Of a stretch of 38,123 nucleotides of DNA, positions 22,695-30,100 are shown piece after piece (position 1 is the first letter of the stretch; every line of letters starts with the position of its first letter). The notes beneath the pieces were generated by a model. It saw only the letters and a list, made by a program, of their open reading frames with translations, ran no database searches and was not told the origin of the DNA. Position numbers and translations under genes: made by a program. Source of the stretch: a virus. The stretch is from the IMG/VR virus record IMGVR_UViG_3300048589_000270, positions 1-38,123 of that record; one strand, written 5' to 3'.

Positions 22695-23897
22695 ATGGCC
22701 CTGAAAAGCAACAACACCGCGCTGTCCTTCAAGCTCCAGGCCGCGCGCGACGTCTATAACGAGCCCAACGGAAACACCGACCTCGCGGTCGGGCTCGCCA
22801 ATTGCCGCCCCACGATCAACGGCGTCACCGTGCCCGACGACAGCTACACCGGATCGGTGTTCCGCAACGCCGACGCGATCGCGGGCAAGCAGGTCGGCCT
22901 GACCTTCGACGTCAAGCTGAAGCCGCCGTCGTCGATGCCCGCCGCCAACGACTTCGTGCTCGGGCGACTGCTCCAGGCGGCGAAGTTCAGCGAGGTCCGC
23001 ACCACCACCGCCATTCCCGCCTCGCCCGAGGCGATCGGGGGCTCGGGGAACACCACGACGATCGCCGCGCTCGGCGCATCGGGGTCGACGACGGACGGGA
23101 TCTACAACGGGTTCCCGCTGCTCCTCTCGGACAATGGCGCGAACTACAAGCAGCGGCTGACGGCGATCCGGCAATATACGGGATCGGGCAAGCTCGCCGA
23201 GCTGATGGAGACGCTGGGGGCTCCTCCCGCCGCCAACTGGCAGATTCCGACCTTCCTTGCCTATTTCACCGACTATACATCGGCCGAGCCGCCGGTGCTG
23301 TCGGCCAAGATGTGGGTCGACGGCTATCTGACCGAGTTCGTCAATTGCGGCGTCACCGGCCTCAGGCTGCTGCTGCCGACCTCGACCAAGCAGCAGGCGC
23401 AGTTCCCGCGCCTCGAATTCACGCTCGACGTGACGATCCACGACACCAGCGACGAAGCCTCGCCGACGATCCCGGCGGCGGGCGCGGTGCCGCTGTTCAA
23501 GGACGCCGACTGCTGGTTCAACCGCCAGCGCGTGGGCACGCAGGACATCACCGTCGATTTCGGGTTGCAGGGCGAGAACCCGCCGAACCCCAACCAGGTC
23601 GACGGCACCGACGCGCCCGAGATCGCGGGCGGCTCGGCAACGGCCAACATCGTCATGCAGAAGTATCTGAAAGCCACGCTGGACACGCTCGGCATCGCCG
23701 ACGCGCAGGGCTATCATCCGCTGTTCACGCAATGGGGCAACGGGCCGTGGAACACGATCCAGATGATGGTCCGCCACGGCCGCCTGAACTTCCCCAGCCT
23801 CGACCTGTCGGGCGGGATCGCGATGGAGCAGACGGGGCTGTTCATCGACGTCTTTGACCGGAATCTTGCTCTGGTCTTCGCTGGAAACGGCAGCTGA
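22695..23897 (+). CDS. Major tail tube protein
   Basis: The 400-residue, beta-rich product starts MALKSNNTALSFKLQAARDV, with GAAAGGAGG upstream. It is Gly/Thr/Asn-rich, with MWVDGYLTEFVNCGVTGLRL near the middle. It occupies the lambda V position and would polymerise into the tail tube around the tape measure. It is longer than lambda V (246), so it may carry an extra surface domain. Assignment is by gene order and composition; sequence identity to known tubes was not tested. Confidence 0.85.
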   Translation: MALKSNNTALSFKLQAARDVYNEPNGNTDLAVGLANCRPTINGVTVPDDSYTGSVFRNADAIAGKQVGLTFDVKLKPPSSMPAANDFVLGRLLQAAKFSEVRTTTAIPASPEAIGGSGNTTTIAALGASGSTTDGIYNGFPLLLSDNGANYKQRLTAIRQYTGSGKLAELMETLGAPPAANWQIPTFLAYFTDYTSAEPPVLSAKMWVDGYLTEFVNCGVTGLRLLLPTSTKQQAQFPRLEFTLDVTIHDTSDEASPTIPAAGAVPLFKDADCWFNRQRVGTQDITVDFGLQGENPPNPNQVDGTDAPEIAGGSATANIVMQKYLKATLDTLGIADAQGYHPLFTQWGNGPWNTIQMMVRHGRLNFPSLDLSGGIAMEQTGLFIDVFDRNLALVFAGNGS

Positions 23898-23936
23898 TAC
23901 CTTCACCTTCCCCCACTCCCGAAAAAGGAAACCGAC

Positions 23937-24701
23937 ATGCAGGACGTCCCCGTGGAGGCCAGCGAGACGCTGGCCTTCACTCCCGAATCGCTCACCGGCC
24001 TTGATACCCCGCCGGTCTTCACGCTGCGCGCCGTCACGACGCGCGAGAAAAGGTTCCGCGCCCGCCTGATGCGCGAGAACGGCATCGTCTCCCACAGCGA
24101 TGAGGCGGTCCGCGAGGAATCGCTCGCGGGCCTGCGCGCGCTGTGGACGGCGGAGCAGTTCGAGGAGCACAGCGCGCGGCTGACCGATTACTGGAAGCAG
24201 CGCGACGACTTCGATCTGGCGAGCGACGAGGACGAGACGCTGGTCTGGGACTTCGACCCCGCCGCCGAGCAGGCGATCGACGACCTGTTGGCGCGGCTCG
24301 AACGGTCATGGCCGCCGCTCGCCCGCATGGCCGCCGACCTCGCCGAATATCGGTCGATCGACCCGCTCGCCTATATCGCGGTCGCGGCGAAGGACTGGAC
24401 CGGGCTGGACGTGCCGCGCGAACTCGACCGGGGCTATCTCACGCTCGATTGCGCGGAGGCGCTGGCCGGGGCGCTGTTCGAGAAGGAGCAAGACGCCGGG
24501 GCGGAACCGGGGGCGGCGTTCCGCGAACTCTACATCGCCGCGCTGGGCCGCTTCTATCTGGACGAGGAAACAAGAAAAAACTCGCCTGCGCGGTCGCCGT
24601 CAAGCGGGAGCCCGGAGCCTTCGAGCACGAGTCCCCTCCCGGAGGCTGCTGGGTCATCCCCCACGTCGGCGAAATCCACGAAAACCCCCTTGGTGCATTG
24701 A
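23937..24701 (+). CDS. Tail assembly chaperone, G-type (zero-frame product)
   Basis: The 254-residue product starts MQDVPVEASETLAFTPESLT. The body is acidic and helical, as in lambda G (WTAEQFEEHSARLTDYWKQR and following). After the A AAA AAC slippery site at 24575-24581 the zero frame continues for about 40 residues of Ser/Pro-rich low complexity (NSPARSPSSGSPEPSS and on). That tail looks non-functional, consistent with the biological output being a G form plus a -1 frameshifted GT form. It lies directly after the tube protein, as expected of the chaperone. Confidence 0.85.
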   Translation: MQDVPVEASETLAFTPESLTGLDTPPVFTLRAVTTREKRFRARLMRENGIVSHSDEAVREESLAGLRALWTAEQFEEHSARLTDYWKQRDDFDLASDEDETLVWDFDPAAEQAIDDLLARLERSWPPLARMAADLAEYRSIDPLAYIAVAAKDWTGLDVPRELDRGYLTLDCAEALAGALFEKEQDAGAEPGAAFRELYIAALGRFYLDEETRKNSPARSPSSGSPEPSSTSPLPEAAGSSPTSAKSTKTPLVH

Positions 24702-24865
24702 GCGCGGAAGTGTGGGCGCTGATCTCCCTCTATCAGCAATGCGACCGGGGCATGGCAGGTTATGTCTATCCAGACGGCGGTTCGGTGCTTGATCAGCCGC
24801 TGCTGTTGATCGAGGCGTTTGCTGTGATAGGTTCCGCCTTCTGCGCAAAACCTGGGGAGGGATGA
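23937..24865 (+). CDS. Predicted -1 frameshift product, GT-type tail chaperone
   Basis: The zero frame reads AGA AAA AAC at 24573-24581. A -1 slip on A AAA AAC continues as KKLACAVAVKREPGAFEHES and stays open to TGA at 24863-24865, adding 94 residues for a fusion of about 309. The -1 tail reads like real protein, with a Trp/His/Cys-containing core (GGCWVIPHVGEIHENPLG). In lambda the GT form recruits tube protein to the tape measure. A 6-bp stem (24605-24610 with 24636-24641) lies downstream but is weak. A sequencing error is a less likely explanation given the perfect heptamer and gene order. Confidence 0.78.
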
Positions 24866-25080
24866 TGCGGACGGGGATATTGATCGTTGCGGCGTTGGGG
24901 TTGGCGGGGTGTGAGCGCGCGGCGGAGAGGGCTGAGAAGGAGTTCAGTTTCCTCTCAGACAATGGCGGCTCAAAATCGGAAAAATGCAGAGCTGCAATCA
25001 AGGCGCGTGATGCTTGGGCAGAACGACAGGTGCCCGAAAAATACGATGATTGGCAGTTTTACGCTAAAGTTTACTGCTGA
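24865..25080 (+). CDS. Small lipoprotein (moron candidate)
   Basis: The 71-residue product starts MRTGILIVAALGLAGC. The hydrophobic signal ends in the lipobox LAGC, so Cys16 should be lipidated, leaving about 56 residues. The mature part is charged, with two Cys (EKCRAAI and the final YC) and a Trp-rich segment. The start is taken as ATG 24865 with GGAGG four bases upstream; the adjacent ATG at 24862 is too close to that site. It probably sits in the cell envelope. Small lipoproteins in phage structural operons sometimes block superinfection by the same phage, but that is inference. Confidence 0.75.
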   Translation: MRTGILIVAALGLAGCERAAERAEKEFSFLSDNGGSKSEKCRAAIKARDAWAERQVPEKYDDWQFYAKVYC

Positions 25081-25214
25081 TCGTCCAAGCCCTTTTCCAC
25101 CAGACGGCGGATGGCTTCAAAGGTTGTGATGCCAGAGAGGCTTTCGCCCCCATCGAGCGGCTGACGGGAGTGCGGGCGTGACAGACTTCGGTTTGGAAGT
25201 GTGACGCCTGATAT
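25071..25214 (-). pseudogene. Truncated ribbon-helix-helix-like gene, 3' remnant
   Basis: A minus-strand frame with no usable start ends in TAA at 25073-25071. It reads SLSGITTFEAIRRLVEKGLD near its end; the EAIRRLVE-GL pattern is typical of the last helix of CopG/Arc-type antitoxins and regulators. The frame is interrupted by TGA at 25217-25215, so the N-terminal strand is missing. Together with the neighbouring FeoB-like fragment this marks a recombination scar. Confidence 0.4.
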
Positions 25215-25370
25215 TCAGAAAAAATCGACGAATTGCGCGGGCGCGAGACCAGCGGGTGGAAATGGCCGCTGTTCATGGTTGGCTATTTGTTCGCGCTCGC
25301 GCAAAGTAGGTGGACGGTTTCACCTCGCGAACATCGTGAGAACGGAATCCCGAAAGGGATGGCTCGATGA
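25212..25370 (+). pseudogene. FeoB C-terminus-like remnant
   Basis: The plus-strand frame after a TGA at 25209 reads KIDELRGRETSGWKWPLFMV then GYLFALA, closely resembling the C-terminal membrane end of alphaproteobacterial ferrous-iron transporter FeoB. The reading then drifts into unrelated sequence and stops at 25368-25370. No GTPase or other FeoB part is present. It looks like a short piece of bacterial chromosome brought in with the moron. Confidence is limited because the match covers only about 25 residues. Confidence 0.4.
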
Positions 25371-25388
25371 CTCTAACATTGGGCCTTG

Positions 25389-25438
25389 GGGAACCGCCGG
25401 ACCAAGTGCATGCTAAACCATTCGGTCCGGCGGTTCCC
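25389..25438 (+). terminator. Large perfect hairpin upstream of the antirepressor gene
   Basis: GGGAACCGCCGGACC (25389-25403) and GGTCCGGCGGTTCCC (25424-25438) form a 15-bp perfect stem with a 20-nt loop, followed by GTTTAGC. The U-run is short, so it may terminate, attenuate or protect RNA. It lies 43 bp before the antirepressor GTG. The 25081-25481 stretch otherwise holds only the two remnants. Confidence 0.55.
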
Positions 25439-25481
25439 GTTTAGCAACGGCGATTAGAGCGCCAAAGCAGGAGCCCTTCTA

Positions 25482-26057
25482 GTGGGCGAAATCGTAACCG
25501 TAAACTTCCGTGGAGACGAACTCTACGGCTTCAAGCAGGATGATGGGACGTTTCTGGCCCTCAAGCCGATGGTGGAAGCCATGGGCTTGGACTGGTCAGC
25601 GCAGTTCCGGCGCGTTCAACGCGACCCGGTTTTGTCCGAAGGTATTGCCATCATGGCAACACCTTTCGGCCGTGGTGCGGGTCAAGAATGTGTCTGCATC
25701 AAGCTCGAGCTGGTCAACGGCTGGCTTTTCGGCATCGACAGTAGCCGTATCAAGGATGAAACCGTCCGCGAGCGGGTCATTCTCTACCAGCGCGAGTGCT
25801 ATCAGGTGCTTTACGAGCACTTCTCCGGCAAGAAGAAGGCCGTTCCCGACTATGACGGGAATCCTGATGAGCTGCCGACGACAGCCGAGCGACTGCGTCT
25901 CGTCACCGAAGCGCGACAGACGTTCAGTCAGGTTGCTGCGCGCGAAATGTGGTTCCGTCAGGGACTTCCGATCGTGCCGAGCATGGTGAACCCGGCGCAG
26001 AACGATCTGTTCCACTACGGCGCGATCAACCACGGCCAGCAAGAGGAAGCGGCCTAG
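25482..26057 (+). CDS. Phage antirepressor (P22_AR_N family)
   Basis: The 191-residue product starts at GTG 25482 (AGGAG eight bases upstream). It shows the P22 antirepressor N-terminal domain: VNFRGDELYGFKQDDGTFLA, LKPMVEAMGLDWSAQFRRVQ, then NGWLFGIDSSRIKDETVRER. A variable C-terminus ends QQEEAA. These proteins bind and inactivate CI-type repressors, causing induction. The location is unusual: inside the late tail operon, far from the immunity region, with a hairpin before and a perfect terminator after. It probably forms its own unit. Whether its target is the repressor at 1907-2554 or one of another prophage is unknown. Confidence 0.88.
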   Translation: MGEIVTVNFRGDELYGFKQDDGTFLALKPMVEAMGLDWSAQFRRVQRDPVLSEGIAIMATPFGRGAGQECVCIKLELVNGWLFGIDSSRIKDETVRERVILYQRECYQVLYEHFSGKKKAVPDYDGNPDELPTTAERLRLVTEARQTFSQVAAREMWFRQGLPIVPSMVNPAQNDLFHYGAINHGQQEEAA

Positions 26058-26084
26058 TCGCCACTGTCACCACAAACCCAACGG

Positions 26085-26110
26085 AAGGGCGGTTCTTCGG
26101 AGCCGCCCTT
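26085..26110 (+). terminator. Rho-independent terminator after the antirepressor gene
   Basis: AAGGGCGGTTC (26085-26095), loop TTCG, GAGCCGCCCTT (26100-26110), forming an 11-bp stem with one G-U pair. CTTCGTTC follows. It lies 27 bp after the antirepressor stop and would separate that gene from the minor tail gene downstream. Confidence 0.82.
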
Positions 26111-26140
26111 CTTCGTTCAGGAGGACGATAATGGAACAGG

Positions 26141-26395
26141 TCAGGCGCGACCCTGCGGTTCGGACCGAATCCCCGACGCCGCCAGAAGCTGCCGGCCAAT
26201 CTCGTGCGCCGCTTCCCGGCGCAGGACGAGTTGCACGAAGCCTGTCGTTTGCTCTTGAGCCTCCACGGGTCCTACCCAATCCAGACGCATCAGGACGACC
26301 TCTCCAACGTCGCGGCTTTGAACCTCTGTCAGCCCCTGAACTAGAGGCTTTCCATCGGGCGACATCACGCGACCGGAGCGGAGGGCATCCGGCAT
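26141..26395 (-). CDS. Small minus-strand protein inside the tail region, unknown
   Basis: The minus-strand frame encodes 84 residues from ATG 26395, or 74 from ATG 26365 (MSPDGKPLVQGLTEV). The later part looks strongly coding: VGEVVLMRLDWVGPVEAQEQ, then a basic-acidic helix (VLRREAAHEIGRQLLAASGI). Codon third positions are GC-rich, as in real genes of this phage. The overlapping plus ORF at 26131 has a good ribosome binding site but poor codon use. The minus ATG shares the CATG at 26393-26396 with the plus start of the minor tail gene. No family was recognised; it is probably a small regulator or cargo gene. Confidence 0.55.
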   Translation of the reverse strand: MPDALRSGRVMSPDGKPLVQGLTEVQSRDVGEVVLMRLDWVGPVEAQEQTTGFVQLVLRREAAHEIGRQLLAASGIRSEPQGRA

Positions 26396-27092
26396 GAAAG
26401 CCAGCGTCCGCCCCGACTACAACGCGCTCATCAGGGCCGAGGCGAAGTTCAGGCGCCTGGCCGAGCAGCGCCTGCTCGACGAAAGCCACCGGGCGGCGGA
26501 AGAGACGCTGAACCAGATACGCGAGGAAATGGCGGCGGCGGGGCTGGGGCGGCTGGGGAATGCGCTGGGCTTCACGTCCGACCGGAAGCGCGGGCGCGGC
26601 GTCCATCGCAGCGGCAGCCGCGTCTCGGCATCGGGCGTCGTCCATATCCGGTCCGGGTCGCCGCGCAGCCGGGGCGCGATCGAAGCCTATACCGGGGGTG
26701 CGGAGATCGCGCCGAAGCGCGGGCGCTGGCTGTGGATCGCGAGCGACGACATTCCGGCGCTGGCGGGACGTGGAAAGGAACGGGGCCGCATGACGCCCGA
26801 ACTCTACAACGAGAAAGGCTTCGCGACGAAGATCGGCCCGCTGGTGTTCGTGATGAGCAAGGGCGGAACCCCGCTGCTGATCGTGAAAAATGTCGGCGTC
26901 AACGCGGCGGGCATGGCGCGCTCGGCGAAGTCGCTGACGAAGAAGGGGCTGCCCCGCAAGGGACAGGTCGCGATGGATTTCGTGGTCGCCTTTTACGGCA
27001 TCCCCAAGACGACGCGGCAGGCGCGGGTCAATCCGAAGGTAATTGCGGCAGAACAGGCGCAGCGCATGGGGCGGCGGCTGCGGAGTTTCTGA
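26394..27092 (+). CDS. Minor tail protein, DUF6441-like
   Basis: The 232-residue product starts MKASVRPDYNALIRAEAKFR, with GGAGGG eight bases upstream. It shows family-like elements: LGRLGNALGFTSDRKRGRG, then AIEAYTGGAEIAPKRGRWLW and IASDDIPALAGRGKERGRMT, and later GTPLLIVKNVG. Proteins of this type lie between the chaperone and tape measure genes in alphaproteobacterial siphophages. The exact place in the virion is unknown. The product is basic. A perfect terminator follows it. Confidence 0.8.
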   Translation: MKASVRPDYNALIRAEAKFRRLAEQRLLDESHRAAEETLNQIREEMAAAGLGRLGNALGFTSDRKRGRGVHRSGSRVSASGVVHIRSGSPRSRGAIEAYTGGAEIAPKRGRWLWIASDDIPALAGRGKERGRMTPELYNEKGFATKIGPLVFVMSKGGTPLLIVKNVGVNAAGMARSAKSLTKKGLPRKGQVAMDFVVAFYGIPKTTRQARVNPKVIAAEQAQRMGRRLRSF

Positions 27093-27121
27093 AGCCACAC
27101 TCATAATCCGGTTCCCACGAA

Positions 27122-27149
27122 GCCGCCCCTGATCCGGGCGGCCTTTTTT
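27122..27149 (+). terminator. Rho-independent terminator before the tape measure gene
   Basis: GCCGCCC (27122-27128), loop of seven, GGGCGGC (27136-27142), then C and six Ts (27144-27149). This is textbook form. It lies between the minor tail gene and the tape measure gene, 24 bp before the latter's ATG, which is unexpected for genes that must be made together. Confidence 0.88.
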
Positions 27150-27172
27150 GCGTCCCAAGAAGGTCATCGAAC

Positions 27173-30100
27173 ATGACAGACGGTTCCGCATTCCCGATCT
27201 TCCTCAAGGCCGAACTCGACGACAGCGCGGGCGCGTTTGCCGAGTTCAAGCAGCGCGTGAGCAATGCGTCGGGCGAGGCCGTCGCGAGCTTCACGCGGGA
27301 CTTCAAGCAGATCGGCGAGGTCATCGGCAACGCGCTCGGCAAGGGCGTGGGCCCCGGCAAGCTCGACCTCGACGTCGGCCAGTTCCGGCAGGCGGCGGCG
27401 CAGGCCAAGCTGTTCGCCGTCGCCATGCAGGAAACCGAGCGCGCCGCGCAGAAGCTCGCGCGCGAGACCGGCGACAACAGCGCGGAGACGCGCCAGTTCA
27501 TCAATGCGATGGGCATGTCGGCGCGGACGATGGGGGCGGCGCACCGCGAGGCCGAAGCGCTGGCCACGACCTATGGCCGCCTGCAACGCGAGATCAGGAA
27601 CTCCGCCGACGCGAGCGGCGACCTAGCGCGGGCGCAGCGCGAGGTCATGCAAGCGCAATATGCCGATGCGGCGAGGGCGGAGAAGTTCCAGAACGCGATC
27701 AACCGGCAGGTCGCTCCGGGGCTGAGCCTCAATCGCGCGCACCATCCCGAGAACGGCGCGACCTACGGCGAACTGGCGAGGCTCGCGCGCGCCGCCGACG
27801 AATATGACCGCCAGCTTGCCGAGCTTCGCCAGCAGCTCGACCCGCTCGCGATCGCGCAGGCGCGGGTCAATCAGGAACTGGAGTTCGCGAACCAGGCCTT
27901 CCGCAAGGGCGACATCACGGCGGCGCAGTTGGAAACGCGCACACAGCAACTCAACGGCGCGATGACGCGGTTGCAGGGCGGGTTCCGGGGGAACCGGCAG
28001 GCAATGATAATGACCGGCCAGCAACTACAAGATATAACGATTTCAATGGTTTCTGGTCAGCGCGCCGGAACGGTTCTGGCGCAGCAGCTTCCGCAATTGG
28101 CGCTCGCGATGTCGACGTTCGGCGGCCGGGTCGGGGCGGTGGCGACGGTGCTTTCGGGGCCGTGGGGCGTGGCACTGGCCGCTGGATCGTTCCTGCTTGG
28201 CAATCTTGTCGATAGCCTGAGAGAAAGCGAAAGCGCGACCGACAATGCGCGCAAGGCGAACTACAACTTCACCAAGGCGCTCAATTTCAACAGGATGTCC
28301 GTCCTCGAATACCGCGACGCGATCGACCAGTTGAACGAGGCGACCAAGCGTTACATCGACCTTCAGGCAATCCAACTCGACGGCGAATTTCTCAACGCCA
28401 AGAAAGCCGTCACCCTGGCTGAGAAGAAGCTAAGCGCGGCGGATCGCGCGATCCAGATCGGCGGTCCGGCGGGCGATATCGCACGGATGTATCGCCCCGG
28501 CATCGTCGAAGAATTGGACAAAGCACGCAAATCTCTCTCGGATACCACCATCGGTCTCCAAAAGCGCGCCATCGAGGAAACGATCGACCGTGCGCAAGGT
28601 GTTCAGGGCGCACTGGAGCGGCAACTGGCGCGGCTGGAAGCCAACAGGAGCGACAGCCAGTCGGCGGAATATTTGCAAGGCCCGGCGCGCGGCTATGCCA
28701 TCCACCAGTTGGGCGACCGCTACGTCTCGAAGTCCGACTTCGATCGCCAGTATACCGACCTGCGGCGCCGGATCGACGCAAATAGGGACGCCAATCGCAA
28801 TCAGGGCTCCACCACCTCACGCGATGCCCGCGTAGGGGATATGACGGCACTGTTGCAGCAGCTTATCCCCGGCGTCAGGATCACATCGACCACCGGCGGA
28901 CGACACGCCAAGGGGTCGGACCATTATGCTGGCCGGGCGATCGACTTCGTCGTTCCGGGCATGATGAACGCGGCCGGGACGGCCGAGATTCGGCGTATGC
29001 TCGAAGAGGCGGGCGTGGAGATACGGCGCAACGCGCGCGGCACCGAGCAATTCTTCGGCCCCGGTCGGGGAGCCAAGACGCCCAACGATCATGCCGACCA
29101 TTTCCATCTCGCATGGAAAGGAAGTCCCAGCCCCGAAAGCGCCCAGCGCGCCGCCGAACGCGCCGCGCGCGCGCAGGAGCAGCTAAACCGCCTGCTAGAC
29201 GAATCCTCCGAAACCGTCCTGCGGATGCGCGAGCAATTCGACCGCGCGCCTCGCGACATAGACCGGGCGGAAGCCGCCGTTCGCAAGCTGAACGACGAGA
29301 TCGCGCAGGCTGACGCACAGCTCAAGGCGGGCGGGCTGACCGACGAACAGCGAGCGGTGGTCGAAGCCACGAAGGCAAGGGCCGAAGATACGCGGGCCAG
29401 CGTCATTCCCGACTATCTCCGCCGCCCGATGACCAACGAACTTGGGTCGCTGGAACGCGAAATCGAGATGCAGGACCTGTTGCTGCAAAGCCGGCAGGCT
29501 CAGCACGATTCGATGCGCGATGCCTATGACCTCGCCCGCCTGCTCGGCGCGGAAAGCCTCGACGAACTCGGCACCCAGCTTCACAAGCGCAAGATCAGCG
29601 AGGCCGAAGTCGACGCCTATTTCGACAAGCTGAACCTCCTCCGTCTCCAGAATATCGAACTCGAACGGCAGCGTGAGCGTCAGCAGGTGTTGCTAGGCGT
29701 CGTCGAGGATGTGGAATCAGCAGCGAGGGGCGCGATCGCCGATGTATTCGACGGCAAGGGCGTCGCCGCTGCCGGGAACCTCATGAAATCGGTGTTCGCC
29801 GCCCATAAGCGCGCGATGGCCGAAGACCTCTTCACCTCGATCTTCGGCGACGCCTTCAAGAACCAGAAGCTGCAAATCCTCGGTCTCGATCAGGTCGACG
29901 AAAGCGGGCGGGAGGCGGCAAAGGCGATGGCCCGCGCGGCGGCGGCCAACGACAATCTCGCCAGCAACGCAGACAATGCGGCCAAGGCGCTGCGCGGGCT
30001 GGCAGACGCGGCCAACGACAATAGCGGAACGCCGGGCGTCCCCGGAACCACGGGGACCGTGACCACGGTCAATCTGTCGGCGGAATCGCAGGAGATTGTC

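Noticed and set aside
22371-24170. 599-codon minus-strand open frame
   Set aside because: It covers the tail tube and chaperone genes on the opposite strand and has repetitive Arg/Gly/Asp composition with no domain.
25389-25438. Hairpin considered as a tRNA or attachment site
   Set aside because: It is a single long stem with no cloverleaf arms and no second copy of a core sequence in the window.
26131-26397. Plus-strand 88-codon ORF with a strong AGGAGG site
   Set aside because: Codon third positions are poor and the sequence is low-complexity, whereas the minus strand reads as protein; kept only as an alternative.
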